Counted from the stretch's first letter, positions 1 through 12,221 are shown. The stretch is DNA of 64,000 nt from Orbaceae bacterium ESL0727 (GCA_029433345.1 JAQTHY010000001.1:744001-808000); one strand, 5' to 3'. Translations and numbers: made by a program. Notes: generated from the sequence alone by a model not told the origin.

Positions 1-2250
<2,250 letters not shown>

Positions 2251-2262
2251 TTGGTTATAATT

Positions 2263-2285
2263 ATGACCATGACCATGACCATGAC
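2263..2285. repeat. Hexanucleotide tandem repeat ATGACC
   Basis: Three full ATGACC units followed by ATGAC, directly after the gltD stop codon. No coding role is visible. Copy number could vary by replication slippage. Confidence 0.9.
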
Positions 2286-2319
2286 GCTTTCATAGGGTGA
2301 TTTTATCCTGATCATCTAT

Positions 2320-2346
2320 ATTTCGCCGGCTTATTGTCGGCGAAAT
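2320..2346 (+). terminator. gltD: Inverted repeat after gltD, probable terminator
   Basis: ATTTCGCCG and CGGCGAAAT form a perfect 9-bp stem around a 9-base loop, between convergent gltD and the purine permease gene. There is no clean T-tract straight after the stem, although a T-rich stretch follows about 20 bases later. A second small inverted repeat (CACTAATGA / TCATTAGTG, 2405-2425) lies nearby. Confidence 0.5.
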
Positions 2347-2527
2347 GCTATATAACGTGTGGGTTTTTGGGGTTTTTATCGCGTGTTTTGCTGTTAGCGT
2401 TATACACTAATGATGATCATTAGTGCGACTTATCATTCAGCTAACCCATTCAGCTAACGTATTTTGCTAACCCGTTCCGCCAACGTTAGTTAGCGGAATC
2501 AGGTGACGCGTCTGTCTGGAATTATTA

Positions 2528-3838
2528 TTAATGAGAATCAATAAAAATAAATTTTAAAACAAACAGTAACGCAAAAATCACCACACAAGGATTGAGATCT
2601 TTAAATTTACCGGTGCAGGTTTTGAGCACGACATAAGAGATAAAACCGAGTGCGACACCTTCGGTAATGGCAAAGGCGAAAGGCATCATTAACGCGGTAA
2701 TAAATGCAGATGTTGCTTCGGTTAAATCAGACCAATTGACTTTGACTAAACTCGATACCATTAAAATACCGACAAAAATCAGAGCCCCTGACGTTGCATA
2801 ACTCGGTACTAAATGTGCCAGTGGTGAAAGGAACATAACGATTAAGAATAAAATACCCACCACAACGGCGGTTAAGCCGGTACGACCACCTACAGACACA
2901 CCAGCAGAACTTTCGATGTAAGTCAGTACTGACGAAGTACCAAATAAACCACCTAACGCTGAACTTAAGCTATCGACAAGAAGTGCTTGACGCATTTTCG
3001 GGAAGCGGCCTTTTTCGTCAGAAATACCGGCTTTGTCGGTCACCGCTAAAATAGTGCCAGATGAATCAAATAAACTGACAATCATGACCGAGAAGATCAC
3101 GCCCATAATGCCAATATTGAGTGAACCGGCTAAATCAATATGCCCGACTACAGTTGTCACATCGGGTGGCATAGAAATAATACCTTGATAGTGAATATTG
3201 GGATCTAACCATAATGCCAGCAAGGTAACCGCTAAAATTGAAATTAATACCGCGGCGTGGAAGTTACGGGCAGCAAGAATAATAATGATAAAGAAGCCTA
3301 ACGACCCGAGTAAGACGTCGAGTGATAAAATATTGCCGATTGTTAATAGGGTTGCCGGTGAAGAAACCACCAATCCCATATTTTTAAAGCCCATGAAGGC
3401 AATAAATAAACCAATACCAGCACTGATTCCTGCGCGTAAACATTGTGGAATATGTTCAATTAACCAATGACGCACTTTAAAAAGTGATAATGCAAAGAAG
3501 AGTAATGAACCCCAGAAAATAGCCCCCATGCCGATTTGCCACGAGTAGCCCATTGCGCCACAGATACCATAAGCAAAAAAGGCGTTCAGCCCCATAGCGG
3601 GTGCGAGTGCAATGGGAAGATTAGCTAGCAGTCCCATTAGAATGCTGGCAAATGCGGTCACTAAGCAGGTGAGGACAAAAACGGCGGACGTGTCCATTCC
3701 TGCTGCTGATAAGATAGATGGATTGACAAAAATAATGTAGACCATGGTCAAAAAGGTGGTACAGCCTGCGATCACCTCGGTACCAACGGTCGTTTTTTTT
3801 GTCCGTAATTGAAATATCTTTTCAAGTAAAGCGTTCAT
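2528..3838 (-). CDS. adeP: Adenine-type purine permease (AzgA/NCS2 family)
   Basis: 436 aa integral membrane protein with 12 or more predicted helices. It resembles the E. coli adenine permeases AdeP (PurP) and AdeQ along its whole length, including GTEVIAGCTTFLTMVYI near the start, the NCS2 motif LAPAMGLNAFFAY, LFDSSGTILAVTDKAG, and the end FIDSH. It would import adenine (or possibly hypoxanthine/guanine) by proton symport at the inner membrane. AdeP and AdeQ cannot be told apart here, so the symbol is approximate. It is a single gene, convergent with gltD. Confidence 0.85.
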   Translation of the reverse strand: MNALLEKIFQLRTKKTTVGTEVIAGCTTFLTMVYIIFVNPSILSAAGMDTSAVFVLTCLVTAFASILMGLLANLPIALAPAMGLNAFFAYGICGAMGYSWQIGMGAIFWGSLLFFALSLFKVRHWLIEHIPQCLRAGISAGIGLFIAFMGFKNMGLVVSSPATLLTIGNILSLDVLLGSLGFFIIIILAARNFHAAVLISILAVTLLALWLDPNIHYQGIISMPPDVTTVVGHIDLAGSLNIGIMGVIFSVMIVSLFDSSGTILAVTDKAGISDEKGRFPKMRQALLVDSLSSALGGLFGTSSVLTYIESSAGVSVGGRTGLTAVVVGILFLIVMFLSPLAHLVPSYATSGALIFVGILMVSSLVKVNWSDLTEATSAFITALMMPFAFAITEGVALGFISYVVLKTCTGKFKDLNPCVVIFALLFVLKFIFIDSH

Positions 3839-3953
3839 AATTTAAGACCTAATTTAGATTAATAGGGTTAGATTGTTACTAATAAATTGTTGCTAATAAA
3901 CTGCATTTTTATTACCTGCGCTATTATTATCAGTTATCGGCGCAGGTCAAGTT

Positions 3954-5744
3954 TTATTCTATTGGGCTTCCTTCACCTGATGGTAGATTAGCATGAATCG
4001 GAATGTTAATTTTCCCTTTTTCTGTTTTTTTATGATAGGTTGTCTTTTCTGCCGCTGTTGCTCTGTTTGCGTCTTGGGCGGTACTGTTATCATCTAACTG
4101 CAACAATTCCAATATATGTGCGGCAATCTCTTCTTCACCCGTGATGACTTTGGTTGCTCCATGTTCTGCGATATATTCAGCTTCATCATCATGAAAGGCG
4201 CGTACATAAATATCTAAATCTGGACGGACTTGTTTCGCATGCATTGAGATTTCGCCCGCTTCGTAGCCATTAGGTGTCGAGATAATTAACCATTTGGCGG
4301 TTTTGAGGTGAGCTAATTCTAGTATGGCTAATTTAGAAGCATTACCAAATACAGCATAAATACCTTCATTGTGTAAATGTTCTATTAAGGTTAATGAGCT
4401 GTCGATAACCACAAATGGAATTTGTCGTCTATCTAACTGTTTGGCAATCGTGCTACCTAATCGCCCGTGCCCTACTAAGATGGCATGTCCGGTAAGATTG
4501 GCGGGAATATGTTGATTGATCTCAGCAATAGGATCGATGATTTTATCGACGATATTTTCAGTGCGGTTGAGATAGTGTTCTAGAATATTAAATAAGAATG
4601 GATTGATGACAATAGAGATGATTGATCCTGCTAAAATCAAGCTGTGTGCTTCGGCAGAAAAGACATTGAGCGCAATGCCAAGTGCGGCCAAGATATAAGC
4701 AAATTCACCAATTTGCGCTAAGCTTGCTGAAATAGTTAACGCAGTGCGCTTTGAGTGGCCAAACAGTCGGACAATCAAATAGGCAGCGAGTGATTTGCCC
4801 AATATAATGATGGCGATGGTTGAGAGCGTCGCAAAAGGATGATCGATTAAAATATGTGGATCAAATAACATGCCGACTGACACGAAAAACAGGACGGCAA
4901 AGGCATCTTTGAGCGGTAAAATATTGTTAGCGGCTCGGTGGCTAAGTTCGGATTCAGTTAAGACCATACCGGCGAAAAAAGCGCCCAAAGCAAAGGAGGC
5001 GCCAAAAAGTTGTACGGCACATAAAGCGATGCCTAAGGCGATGCCAAGTACTGATAAGGTGAAAAGTTCATCTGAACCGGTACTGGCACTTTTGGCCAGT
5101 AACCAAGGGATGACGCGCCGACCGATCACAATCATGATAGCGATAAATAAAATGACGAGTCCTACTGTTTTCGCTACTTCTGTTAATACCGCCATTAAGT
5201 TGTAATTTTGGCTGTCACCGAACATGGTGGTAATAGCAGGTAATAAAACCAGGGTGAGTACCATCACCAGATCTTCGACAATTAACCAGCCAACCGCAAT
5301 ACGTCCACGCTGTGTTTCGACAAGGCTACGTTCTTCGAGTGCACGTAGTAATACCACGGTACTGGCCGTGGATAAACAGAGGCCAAAGACTAATCCTGTT
5401 AAGGTTGACCAACCCATGATAGCGGCCATGCCCATGCCTAATAAAGTGGCGACGGTAATCTGTACTATGGCACCAGGAATAGCAATATTTTTGACTTCCA
5501 GTAAATCTTTTAGTGAAAAGTGCAAACCGACGCCGAACATCAATAAAATCACGCCAATTTCGGCAAGTTGTTGGATGATTTCGGTATCAGCAACAAAGCC
5601 CGGTGTGGCGGGACCAAAAATAATACCTGCAATTAAATAACCAACCAGCGGCGATACCTTTAAACGATTAGCGAGTAAACCTAAAATAGCGGCTAAAACA
5701 ATGCCGCCAATAATTGCGACGAGTAAAGGTCCTGTGTCATGCAT
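3954..5744 (-). CDS. ybaL: CPA2 cation/proton antiporter with RCK domain, YbaL-like
   Basis: 596 aa from the ATG at 5744, which sits 5 bases after a strong AAGGAGG; a GTG two codons upstream is less likely. The first ~390 residues are a Na+/H+ exchanger-type membrane domain with motifs typical of YbaL (LVGYLIAGIIFGP, LMFGVGLHFSLKDLL, GLCLSTASTVVLLRALEER, WLIVEDLVMVLTLVLLP). A TrkA-N/RCK nucleotide-binding domain follows (HAILVGHGRLGS). The ~40-residue polar tail is longer than in the E. coli protein. The family exchanges K+ or Na+ for protons; the exact ion is unknown. Confidence 0.9.
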   Translation of the reverse strand: MHDTGPLLVAIIGGIVLAAILGLLANRLKVSPLVGYLIAGIIFGPATPGFVADTEIIQQLAEIGVILLMFGVGLHFSLKDLLEVKNIAIPGAIVQITVATLLGMGMAAIMGWSTLTGLVFGLCLSTASTVVLLRALEERSLVETQRGRIAVGWLIVEDLVMVLTLVLLPAITTMFGDSQNYNLMAVLTEVAKTVGLVILFIAIMIVIGRRVIPWLLAKSASTGSDELFTLSVLGIALGIALCAVQLFGASFALGAFFAGMVLTESELSHRAANNILPLKDAFAVLFFVSVGMLFDPHILIDHPFATLSTIAIIILGKSLAAYLIVRLFGHSKRTALTISASLAQIGEFAYILAALGIALNVFSAEAHSLILAGSIISIVINPFLFNILEHYLNRTENIVDKIIDPIAEINQHIPANLTGHAILVGHGRLGSTIAKQLDRRQIPFVVIDSSLTLIEHLHNEGIYAVFGNASKLAILELAHLKTAKWLIISTPNGYEAGEISMHAKQVRPDLDIYVRAFHDDEAEYIAEHGATKVITGEEEIAAHILELLQLDDNSTAQDANRATAAEKTTYHKKTEKGKINIPIHANLPSGEGSPIE

Positions 5745-5750
5745 GTACAC

Positions 5751-6161
5751 CTCCTTGCTTTGTGGTTGGCAAAATTATGCTTATAGTTTGAATATTTTGG
5801 GGGTATCCATATTATATTGTATAATAACATTATGATTATTCAAGATTAAATTATTTTAATTTGATTTTTCGATAAATATCAAGGCGGTAAAGCAAGAAAA
5901 AAACCAAGATTAAAGAGGGTGAATCGACAGATATTTTCCGCTGCAGTTGTGCGATTTTTAGAATAGACGTTTGGGATAGCGTCAATAACTCCATTTTGTT
6001 TGCGGTGAATAAAAACCGATAAAGAGCAGAAGAGAGTGTTGCTTGATACAACGATATCTAGTTTAGTACATGCCGACGACGGTAGCCGTCAGCATACAAG
6101 GCGATAAAAGAACATCACCCTTGGCAAAGGTGATGGGTAGAACGATAAGCAAACGATCACA
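5751..6161. other. Spacer of about 410 bp, no convincing gene
   Basis: AT-rich stretch between two minus-strand genes. A 66-codon frame (5851-6051, minus) has no ribosome site and no recognisable features, so it is not called. Apart from the terminator at its yoaE end and a small inverted repeat (GACGG/CCGTC near 6078-6090), nothing is seen. Confidence 0.5.
6103..6135 (-). terminator. yoaE: Rho-independent terminator after yoaE
   Basis: On the minus strand CATCACC, a 9-base loop, GGTGATG, then TTCTTTT. It lies about 30 bases after the stop codon of the TerC-family gene. Confidence 0.75.
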
Positions 6162-7742
6162 TTACTGTGGAGAAGGTTCTGATCCCAATAAAGTAATTTT
6201 TACTTTAACAATGCGGTGACTTTCGACTTCGAGTACTTCGAACAGATAATGACCAATTTTTACTGTTTCGCCCACATTGAGTAGATGTTGCGTCTTTTCC
6301 ATTAATAGCCCTGCAAGGGTATGGTATTCGCGTTTATCATCAAGTGGTAACGGTACAAAACGAATCAGCTCTTCAATAGGAATATAGCCATTAGCGATCC
6401 AACAGTTATTGTCGACATATTGAATGTCATGCCTTGCATCAATATCTTCATCTTCGGTTGGGAATTCGCCTGCGATAGTTTCAATAATATCTGTGACCGA
6501 TACCACACCTTGCATCGAACCAAATTCATCCACCACAAAGGCAAAGTGCGTTTTGGCCTGTTTGAATTGTTCTAACGCAACCAGCAGGGATACGGTTTCT
6601 GGAAAAATAAGGGGTTGTTTGATTAACGCATTAATATCAATATTGTCACTATTTTTATTTAACAATATTGCTTTTAAAAGATCATTAACTTGAATAATAC
6701 CGAGGGGCTCATCGACCGAAATATCATCAGTGACCACTAAACGTGAATGCGGATTATCGAAAATCTCTTGCAAGATAGCCTGCCGGTTTTCGTTAATATT
6801 GATCATGTCGATATCGAGTCGTGATGTCATAATACTACTGACTGAACGCTGCGCGAGGCTAAGTACACGTTCGACCATACTTAGTTCTTGATGATTAAAT
6901 ACGGCACTATTTTTGTTAGCGTCCGAGACTAAATCAGCAGTATGGCTGTCGAGATCTTCTTCAGGATCGCCTTTTAGCAAATGCAATATAGCTTCAGCGG
7001 TACGTTCGCGTAGTGGTTTTTTATTTAAAAATTTTCGACGATTAAAAATCGATAATTGATTGAAGAATTCAATCATAATAGAAAAACCGATCGCGGCGTA
7101 TAGATAACCTTTTGGTATGACAAAACCGAAACCTTCTGCCACCAAGCTAAAGCCAATCATTAATAAGAAGCTAAGGCAGAGAATCACGATGGTCGGATGA
7201 CAATTGACAAAAATAGCAAGTGGTTTGCTGGCTACCATCATAATCGCCATCGCGATACAGACTGCGATGATCATAACAGGAATGTGTTCGACAACACCTA
7301 CCGCAGTGATGACGGAATCAAGCGAAAATACTGCATCTAACGCGACAATTTGTGCAACGACAGTCCAGAAATGCGAGGTCTTTTTTGATTTACTACCATC
7401 ATGCGCAACCCCTTCTAGCCGTTCATTTAGCTCCATGGTTGCTTTAAACAGTAAGAAAATACCGCCGATAAACATAATCAGTTGGCGAGCATTAAAGCTG
7501 ATGTTGAAAATGGTAAATAAAGGTGTTGTTAGCGTAACTAACCACCCAGTAAACATCAATAAGATAATTCGCATTACCAGAGCAAGCGCAAGGCCGGTAA
7601 GACGGGCTCTATCTCGTTGCTGTGAAGGAACTTTTTCGACCAAAATAGCAATAAAAACGATATTATCAATACCGAGGACGATTTCAAGTACAATCAGTGT
7701 GGATAAACCAATCCAGATTGTAGGATCCATGATCCATTCCAT
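6162..7742 (-). CDS. yoaE: TerC-family membrane protein with CBS and CorC domains (YoaE-like)
   Basis: 526 aa from the ATG at 7742 ([10 protein letters not shown], aligning with the E. coli YoaE start); the frame stays open 14 codons further upstream. The first ~240 residues form a TerC-type membrane domain with the acidic motifs [14 protein letters not shown] and [16 protein letters not shown], which in this family are linked to metal-ion (Mn2+) export. Two CBS domains follow, then a C-terminal CorC/HlyC transporter-associated domain. YegH is a close relative. The substrate is inferred from the family. No strong ribosome site is seen (GAGG lies about 14 bases upstream). Confidence 0.85.
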   Translation of the reverse strand: MEWIMDPTIWIGLSTLIVLEIVLGIDNIVFIAILVEKVPSQQRDRARLTGLALALVMRIILLMFTGWLVTLTTPLFTIFNISFNARQLIMFIGGIFLLFKATMELNERLEGVAHDGSKSKKTSHFWTVVAQIVALDAVFSLDSVITAVGVVEHIPVMIIAVCIAMAIMMVASKPLAIFVNCHPTIVILCLSFLLMIGFSLVAEGFGFVIPKGYLYAAIGFSIMIEFFNQLSIFNRRKFLNKKPLRERTAEAILHLLKGDPEEDLDSHTADLVSDANKNSAVFNHQELSMVERVLSLAQRSVSSIMTSRLDIDMININENRQAILQEIFDNPHSRLVVTDDISVDEPLGIIQVNDLLKAILLNKNSDNIDINALIKQPLIFPETVSLLVALEQFKQAKTHFAFVVDEFGSMQGVVSVTDIIETIAGEFPTEDEDIDARHDIQYVDNNCWIANGYIPIEELIRFVPLPLDDKREYHTLAGLLMEKTQHLLNVGETVKIGHYLFEVLEVESHRIVKVKITLLGSEPSPQ

Positions 7743-7890
7743 ATGACAGGTGATTACCTCTAGTTGTCGCAGCACATACTGCAAAAGTAATTTTGTCTGT
7801 AATCGATTAAATAATCAATACAATATTTCTGTTTTTCTTCATTTCACTGAGTTTAGACGGGTAATTTTGGGTTTTGGGGTAAGTTTTATT

Positions 7891-7930
7891 TGGAAGTTTC
7901 AGAGTAAGTATACGTTTACGTATAAAAAGA
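7891..7930 (+). repeat. Dispersed repeat, copy A
   Basis: Contains TTTCAGA, seven variable bases, then TACGTTTACGT and an A-rich end. It aligns without gaps to copies at 20585, 22046 (minus), 53024 and 59304. In this copy TATACGTTTACGTATA is nearly palindromic. The function is unknown. Confidence 0.7.
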
Positions 7931-7989
7931 GAAGATTTTTTATCCTTTATATTCAACGGAATAGCGAGATTATTCAATTTAATACAACT

Positions 7990-8008
7990 GATAATGATTC
8001 TCATTTTA
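7990..8008. promoter_or_regulatory. Fur-box-like operator upstream of dmsA
   Basis: GATAATGATTCTCATTTTA matches the 19-bp Fur consensus GATAATGATAATCATTATC at 15 of 19 positions. It lies about 130 bases before dmsA. Iron control of an Fe-S/molybdenum enzyme operon would make sense, but binding is inferred. Confidence 0.55.
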
Positions 8009-8013
8009 GTAAC

Positions 8014-8027
8014 TTGTTGTGAATTAA
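8014..8027. promoter_or_regulatory. Possible FNR site upstream of dmsA
   Basis: TTGTT-GTGA-ATTAA matches 8 of the 10 defined positions of TTGAT-N4-ATCAA. dmsA is activated by FNR in E. coli. The match is weak and the promoter elements are not clear. Confidence 0.3.
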
Positions 8028-8134
8028 GTATTATTTTTGACTATTTTGTATGTTAATACTGTGTGTTTTGCATTATTATATTGTAAAAGTTTTAAAATAT
8101 CGTGATGGGCAAATTTTATATAAGAGAATAAAAT

Positions 8135-10579
8135 ATGAGCGAGTCAAAAAATAGAATAAGTCGACGTGACTTTTTACAAAAATCGATGGCGTTTGGTGGC
8201 GCAGCAGCGGTTGCCAGTAGTTTGCATTTACCGTTTGCTCATGCTGAATCAAATGCACCATCGCCTACTTTTTCAATACCGAATCCGACTGATGAGGAAA
8301 AAATATTTTACAGCGCTTGTTTGGTTAACTGCGGTAGCCGTTGTCCATTAAAAGTGCATGTAAAAAACGATATTATTACCAAGATTTCGGAAGAAGATGG
8401 TATTGATGAACCCGTCTTTGGTAAACATCAAATTCGTCCATGTTTGCGAGGTCGTTCTGTACGTTGGCGTACTTATGATCCTGAACGATTAAAGTATCCA
8501 CTGTTACGTATTGGTAAACGTGGTGAAGGTAAATTCAAGCGTATTTCATGGGACGAAGCGACAACATTGTTAGCTGATAAACTGAAATACACTATTAATA
8601 CTTATGGTAATGAAGCGATTTTTTATCAATATGGTACCGGAACGACTGGCGCTAATGTTTCTGGTCGTAATGCGTGTAAACGTTTTTTAAACACCATCGG
8701 TGGATTCTTAAATAGCCATGGTGACTATTCCAGTGGACAAATTTCTGCGATTCGTCCATTTATCTATGGTACAGCAAATGATTCCTTGCTTGATCAGATC
8801 AAACATTCTGATTTAGTGGTGATGTTTGGTCATAATATTGCCGAAACACGTATGTCTGGCGGTGGTCAAGTTACTGAGCTTTATCATGCGTTAGAAGAGA
8901 GTAATGCCCGTGTGATTATTATTGATCCACGTCGCAGTGAGAGTGTTGTTGCTTATCATTCTGAATGGATTCCAATTATTCCTGGTACTGATGCCGCTTT
9001 GGTGGCTGCAATTGGCTATACCTTACTGGAAGAAAATCGTATTGATGAAGAGATGTTAAATAAATATTGTGTGGGCTGGAGCGAAGCGACTTTACCTGAT
9101 AGTGCACCACCACACAGTGATTATAAGTCTTATATTGTGGGATTAGGGGAAGATAGAACACCTAAAACACCAGAATGGGCATCAGAAATTACCGGTATTC
9201 CTGCTACACAGATCCGTAAATTGGCGTTAGATATTGTGAATGCTAAAGCAGCATGGATTTCGCAAGGATTTGGTGTACAGCGTTGGCAAAATGGTGAACA
9301 TACTGCGCGTGCTATTATGGCGTTGCCTATTATTACCGGTCAATTTGGTCGACCAGGTACGAATATTGGTACGTGGGGCGGTAATGTGGCTTATCCTGTG
9401 CCAGATTTTATGATTCCTAATCCGGTTAAAACCAGTATCTCTTTCTTTTTGTGGACCAGAGCGATTGAAGATGGTCCAAGCATGACAGCCAAAAATTCTT
9501 ACCTGAAAGGGAAAGATAAATTGGATGTTGGTATTAAATTTATGTGGAATTATGCGGGTAATGTGCTTGGTAATCAGCATTCTGACCTTAATCGCACGCA
9601 TGAAATTTTACAAGATGAATCTAAATGTGAATTTGTGTTAGTTTGGGATACCCATATGACGGCTTCGGCAAGGTATGCTGATTTGATTTTGCCTGATACA
9701 TCTTCTGTTGAAAATACTGACTTGATTAATAACTCTTATGCATCTGGATCTTATAATTATATGATTCGTTTGCAACGTGCAATTAAGCCATTGTGGGAAA
9801 ATCGTCCAGCTTATGATGTATTGACTGAAGTTGCCCGTAAAATGGGTGTGGAAGACAAATTCACCGAAGGTCGTACGCAAGATGAATGGATTGAATTCTT
9901 GTATGAAAAATTGCGTCAAAAAGAGACCTATTTACCGCCATTTGCCGAAACGGATGGAATGGGTGTGATTGATCGTAAACTTGCCGATAGTGATGCGCGA
10001 ATTGGTCTGAAAGCATTCCGCGATGATCCGGTAAATCACCGATTAAGTACACCATCAGGTAAAATTGAGCTCTATTCTGAAGCACTGGCTAAAATGGCCA
10101 ATGAATGGGATATGGAAGACGGCGATAAGCTTTATCCAATTCCAGCTTACTTACCTGCGGTTGAAGGATATCAAGATAGAACAGAACGCTATCCGCTACA
10201 AATGATCGGTTTCCATATCAAAGGGCATGTCCATTCAAGTTATGCTAATTTGCCACAATTACAAGAAGCGGTAGCGAATAGTGTTTGGATTAATCCTGTC
10301 GATGCGGATAAAAGACATATCAAACATGGGCAATTAGTTGAAATTTATAATGATCGTGGACGATTATACATTCCTGCGAAAGTGACTCCGCGAATTTTAC
10401 CGGGCGTCATTGCTGTTCCGCAAGGGTTGTGGGCAAAAACAAATGCTGCAGGTGTTGATATCGGCGGTTGTATTAACCGTTTGACATCGTTACGTCCGTC
10501 AGTACTGGCTAAAGCGAATCCGCAACATACCAATTTGGTTGAAATTAAACCATTGATTGCTGCGCAAACATCATTATAA
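8135..10579 (+). CDS. dmsA: Anaerobic DMSO reductase, molybdopterin subunit A
   Basis: 814 aa, the same length as E. coli DmsA. It reduces dimethyl sulfoxide and related S- or N-oxides with menaquinol electrons in anaerobic respiration. A twin-arginine signal (SRRDFLQK, RR at 10-11) is followed by a hydrophobic stretch and AHA at 35-37, giving Tat export. The first [4Fe-4S] cluster is bound by C62, C66, C70 and C103 (CLVNCGSRC, then CLRGRS). The Mo-ligand region GDYSSGQ lies near 196-202. dmsB follows after 19 bases and dmsC directly after that, forming an operon. Paralogues such as YnfE are possible, but the overall match favours DmsA. Confidence 0.93.
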   Translation: MSESKNRISRRDFLQKSMAFGGAAAVASSLHLPFAHAESNAPSPTFSIPNPTDEEKIFYSACLVNCGSRCPLKVHVKNDIITKISEEDGIDEPVFGKHQIRPCLRGRSVRWRTYDPERLKYPLLRIGKRGEGKFKRISWDEATTLLADKLKYTINTYGNEAIFYQYGTGTTGANVSGRNACKRFLNTIGGFLNSHGDYSSGQISAIRPFIYGTANDSLLDQIKHSDLVVMFGHNIAETRMSGGGQVTELYHALEESNARVIIIDPRRSESVVAYHSEWIPIIPGTDAALVAAIGYTLLEENRIDEEMLNKYCVGWSEATLPDSAPPHSDYKSYIVGLGEDRTPKTPEWASEITGIPATQIRKLALDIVNAKAAWISQGFGVQRWQNGEHTARAIMALPIITGQFGRPGTNIGTWGGNVAYPVPDFMIPNPVKTSISFFLWTRAIEDGPSMTAKNSYLKGKDKLDVGIKFMWNYAGNVLGNQHSDLNRTHEILQDESKCEFVLVWDTHMTASARYADLILPDTSSVENTDLINNSYASGSYNYMIRLQRAIKPLWENRPAYDVLTEVARKMGVEDKFTEGRTQDEWIEFLYEKLRQKETYLPPFAETDGMGVIDRKLADSDARIGLKAFRDDPVNHRLSTPSGKIELYSEALAKMANEWDMEDGDKLYPIPAYLPAVEGYQDRTERYPLQMIGFHIKGHVHSSYANLPQLQEAVANSVWINPVDADKRHIKHGQLVEIYNDRGRLYIPAKVTPRILPGVIAVPQGLWAKTNAAGVDIGGCINRLTSLRPSVLAKANPQHTNLVEIKPLIAAQTSL

Positions 10580-10598
10580 ATAAGAGGAGACAATAAAA

Positions 10599-11213
10599 AT
10601 GCAATATGGATTCTATATTAATTCCTCAAAATGTACGGGATGTAAAACTTGTCAAATAAGTTGTAAAGATGAGAAAGATAATCCACTTGGTGTTAACTTC
10701 CGCCGTGTGTATGAATATGGTGGAGGAACATGGCAAAAAGTCGATGGTATTTGGAAAAATGATACCTTTACCTATTATCTTTCTATCGCCTGTAATCATT
10801 GCGATGAACCAACTTGTGTGCATGGTTGCCCAACAGGTGCGATGCATAAACGTAAAGAAGATGGGCTGGTTGTGGTCAATCAAGATGTCTGTATTGGTTG
10901 CCGTTACTGCGAAATGCGTTGTCCTTATGGTGCGCCACAATTCAATCATGAAAAACGCGTCATGTCGAAATGCGATGGTTGCTATGAACGTGTATCACAT
11001 GGTCTGAACCCTGTGTGTGTCGATTCTTGCCCACAACGCGCTTTAGAATTTGGTGATATTAATGAGTTACGTCGTAAATATGGACATGAACGTGATATTG
11101 CACCGTTGCCACATTCGGATCTCACTAAACCGAATATTGTGATTAAAGCACATGCTGAAGCGAAAGCATCGGGTGATATATCAGGTAAGATCTTAAATCC
11201 GGAGGAAGTGTAA
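10599..11213 (+). CDS. dmsB: DMSO reductase iron-sulfur subunit B
   Basis: 204 aa. Sixteen Cys in four groups (C12/15/18/22, C65/68/73/77, C98/101/104/108, C125/128/140/144) bind four [4Fe-4S] clusters, which carry electrons from the membrane anchor DmsC to the DmsA active site. The ATG follows an AGAGGAG ribosome site. It lies between dmsA and dmsC in one operon. Confidence 0.95.
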   Translation: MQYGFYINSSKCTGCKTCQISCKDEKDNPLGVNFRRVYEYGGGTWQKVDGIWKNDTFTYYLSIACNHCDEPTCVHGCPTGAMHKRKEDGLVVVNQDVCIGCRYCEMRCPYGAPQFNHEKRVMSKCDGCYERVSHGLNPVCVDSCPQRALEFGDINELRRKYGHERDIAPLPHSDLTKPNIVIKAHAEAKASGDISGKILNPEEV

Positions 11214-11214
11214 G

Positions 11215-12054
11215 ATGCATGAATTACCGCTGGTCTTTTTTACTATATTTGGACAATTAGCCGCTGGTATGGTATTCATTGCTGGTTTGTGCTATTTATT
11301 AAATAATCAGCCAAATAGAGTCATGGTGTTTGAACGTATTAATGTTGTTGCTCTTGTTATTATGGCGTTAGGTATGTTTATTGCGTCATTCCATTTGGGC
11401 AAACCATTACGTGCTATGAATGTTATTTTTGGTATTGGTCGCTCACCAATGAGTAATGAAATTTTTACTTTTGGTGTGCTTTTTGGCATCACTTTCGCCA
11501 CTGTGTTACTTGCTTATTTTAATAAGCCTGGAAAGGGAAACAAATTGGCATTTTTGAAGAAGTTATGCCAACAAGTGAACAAGATTCCACAACTGCCGAA
11601 ATTATTGTCTATTGTGCTGATGATTGTCAGTCTATTTTTTGTCTGGACAATCGTTGTAACCTATATGTTGCCAACCGTTAAAACATGGGACACCTATTTT
11701 ACTGCGTTGCAGATGTATACAGCGATGTTAGTGTTGGGTGGTATTGCCTGTGCAACGTTAGGGCTACGTCGAGTAGGAACACTGTTCTTTTTTATCGGTA
11801 TAGTGTTGATTTTGGGATTCAAGATTCCGTATCTTGATTTAATGACAGCGTTATCCCCTGAATTAGCCTATGCACAATATACTTGGATGATCGTGGAATG
11901 TGTACTGTTAGTATTAGCCACACTCTTGGTTATCATCAATAGTTTTTTAGCGCGAAAATTAACTTTTATCTATGCGCTAGCCTTTATTTTAGTCTTAGCA
12001 GGTGAATTGTGCGGACGTATTGTGTTTTATAATTTCTGGACAATTCCGCTGTAA
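11215..12054 (+). CDS. dmsC: DMSO reductase membrane anchor subunit C
   Basis: 279 aa, about eight hydrophobic helices, starting MHELPLVFFTIFGQLAAG as in the DmsC family. It anchors the DmsAB dimer in the inner membrane and oxidises menaquinol. The start codon lies one base after the dmsB stop, with AGGAAG just upstream inside dmsB. The operon ends here at a terminator (12093-12132). Confidence 0.92.
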   Translation: MHELPLVFFTIFGQLAAGMVFIAGLCYLLNNQPNRVMVFERINVVALVIMALGMFIASFHLGKPLRAMNVIFGIGRSPMSNEIFTFGVLFGITFATVLLAYFNKPGKGNKLAFLKKLCQQVNKIPQLPKLLSIVLMIVSLFFVWTIVVTYMLPTVKTWDTYFTALQMYTAMLVLGGIACATLGLRRVGTLFFFIGIVLILGFKIPYLDLMTALSPELAYAQYTWMIVECVLLVLATLLVIINSFLARKLTFIYALAFILVLAGELCGRIVFYNFWTIPL

Positions 12055-12092
12055 TGAGTATGGATGACCTTTAACCGTGCTCAAAATACTAT

Positions 12093-12132
12093 AAGATGGG
12101 ATATCATATATGTATGCTATCCCATCTTTTTT
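12093..12132 (+). terminator. dmsC: Rho-independent terminator of dmsABC
   Basis: AAGATGGGATA and TATCCCATCTT form an 11-bp perfect stem with a 14-base loop, followed by a T-tract. It separates dmsABC from dmsD. Confidence 0.88.
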
Positions 12133-12221
12133 AGATACGTTGCGTGATAGTTGGCAGCGTGCAACATTTTTTGTAAGATGACAAGTCTCTATTCATACCT
12201 TTGCAAGACGAGAACAATATA

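Larger units (their letters stand above)
7785..8134. other. dmsA upstream region
   Basis: Divergent spacer of about 350 bp between yoaE and dmsA, very AT-rich. It contains one copy of the dispersed repeat (7891-7930), a Fur-like box (7990-8008) and a weaker FNR-like site (8014-8027). No gene is seen. Confidence 0.6.

Noticed and set aside
5224-5640. 138-codon plus-strand frame opposite ybaL
   Set aside because: Antisense shadow of the antiporter gene; Thr/Ser/Pro-rich translation typical of the reverse of membrane-protein codons.
5851-6051. 66-codon minus-strand frame in the ybaL-yoaE spacer
   Set aside because: No ribosome site, no recognisable motif, and composition like random AT-rich DNA.
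7204-7746. 180-codon plus-strand frame opposite yoaE
   Set aside because: Antisense shadow of a clear TerC-family membrane protein.
7801-7824. FNR-like TTGAT...ATCGA in the yoaE-dmsA spacer
   Set aside because: The spacing between half-sites is six bases instead of four, and one half is mismatched.
9227-9601. 124-codon minus-strand frame opposite dmsA
   Set aside because: Antisense to a full-length, well-matched dmsA.
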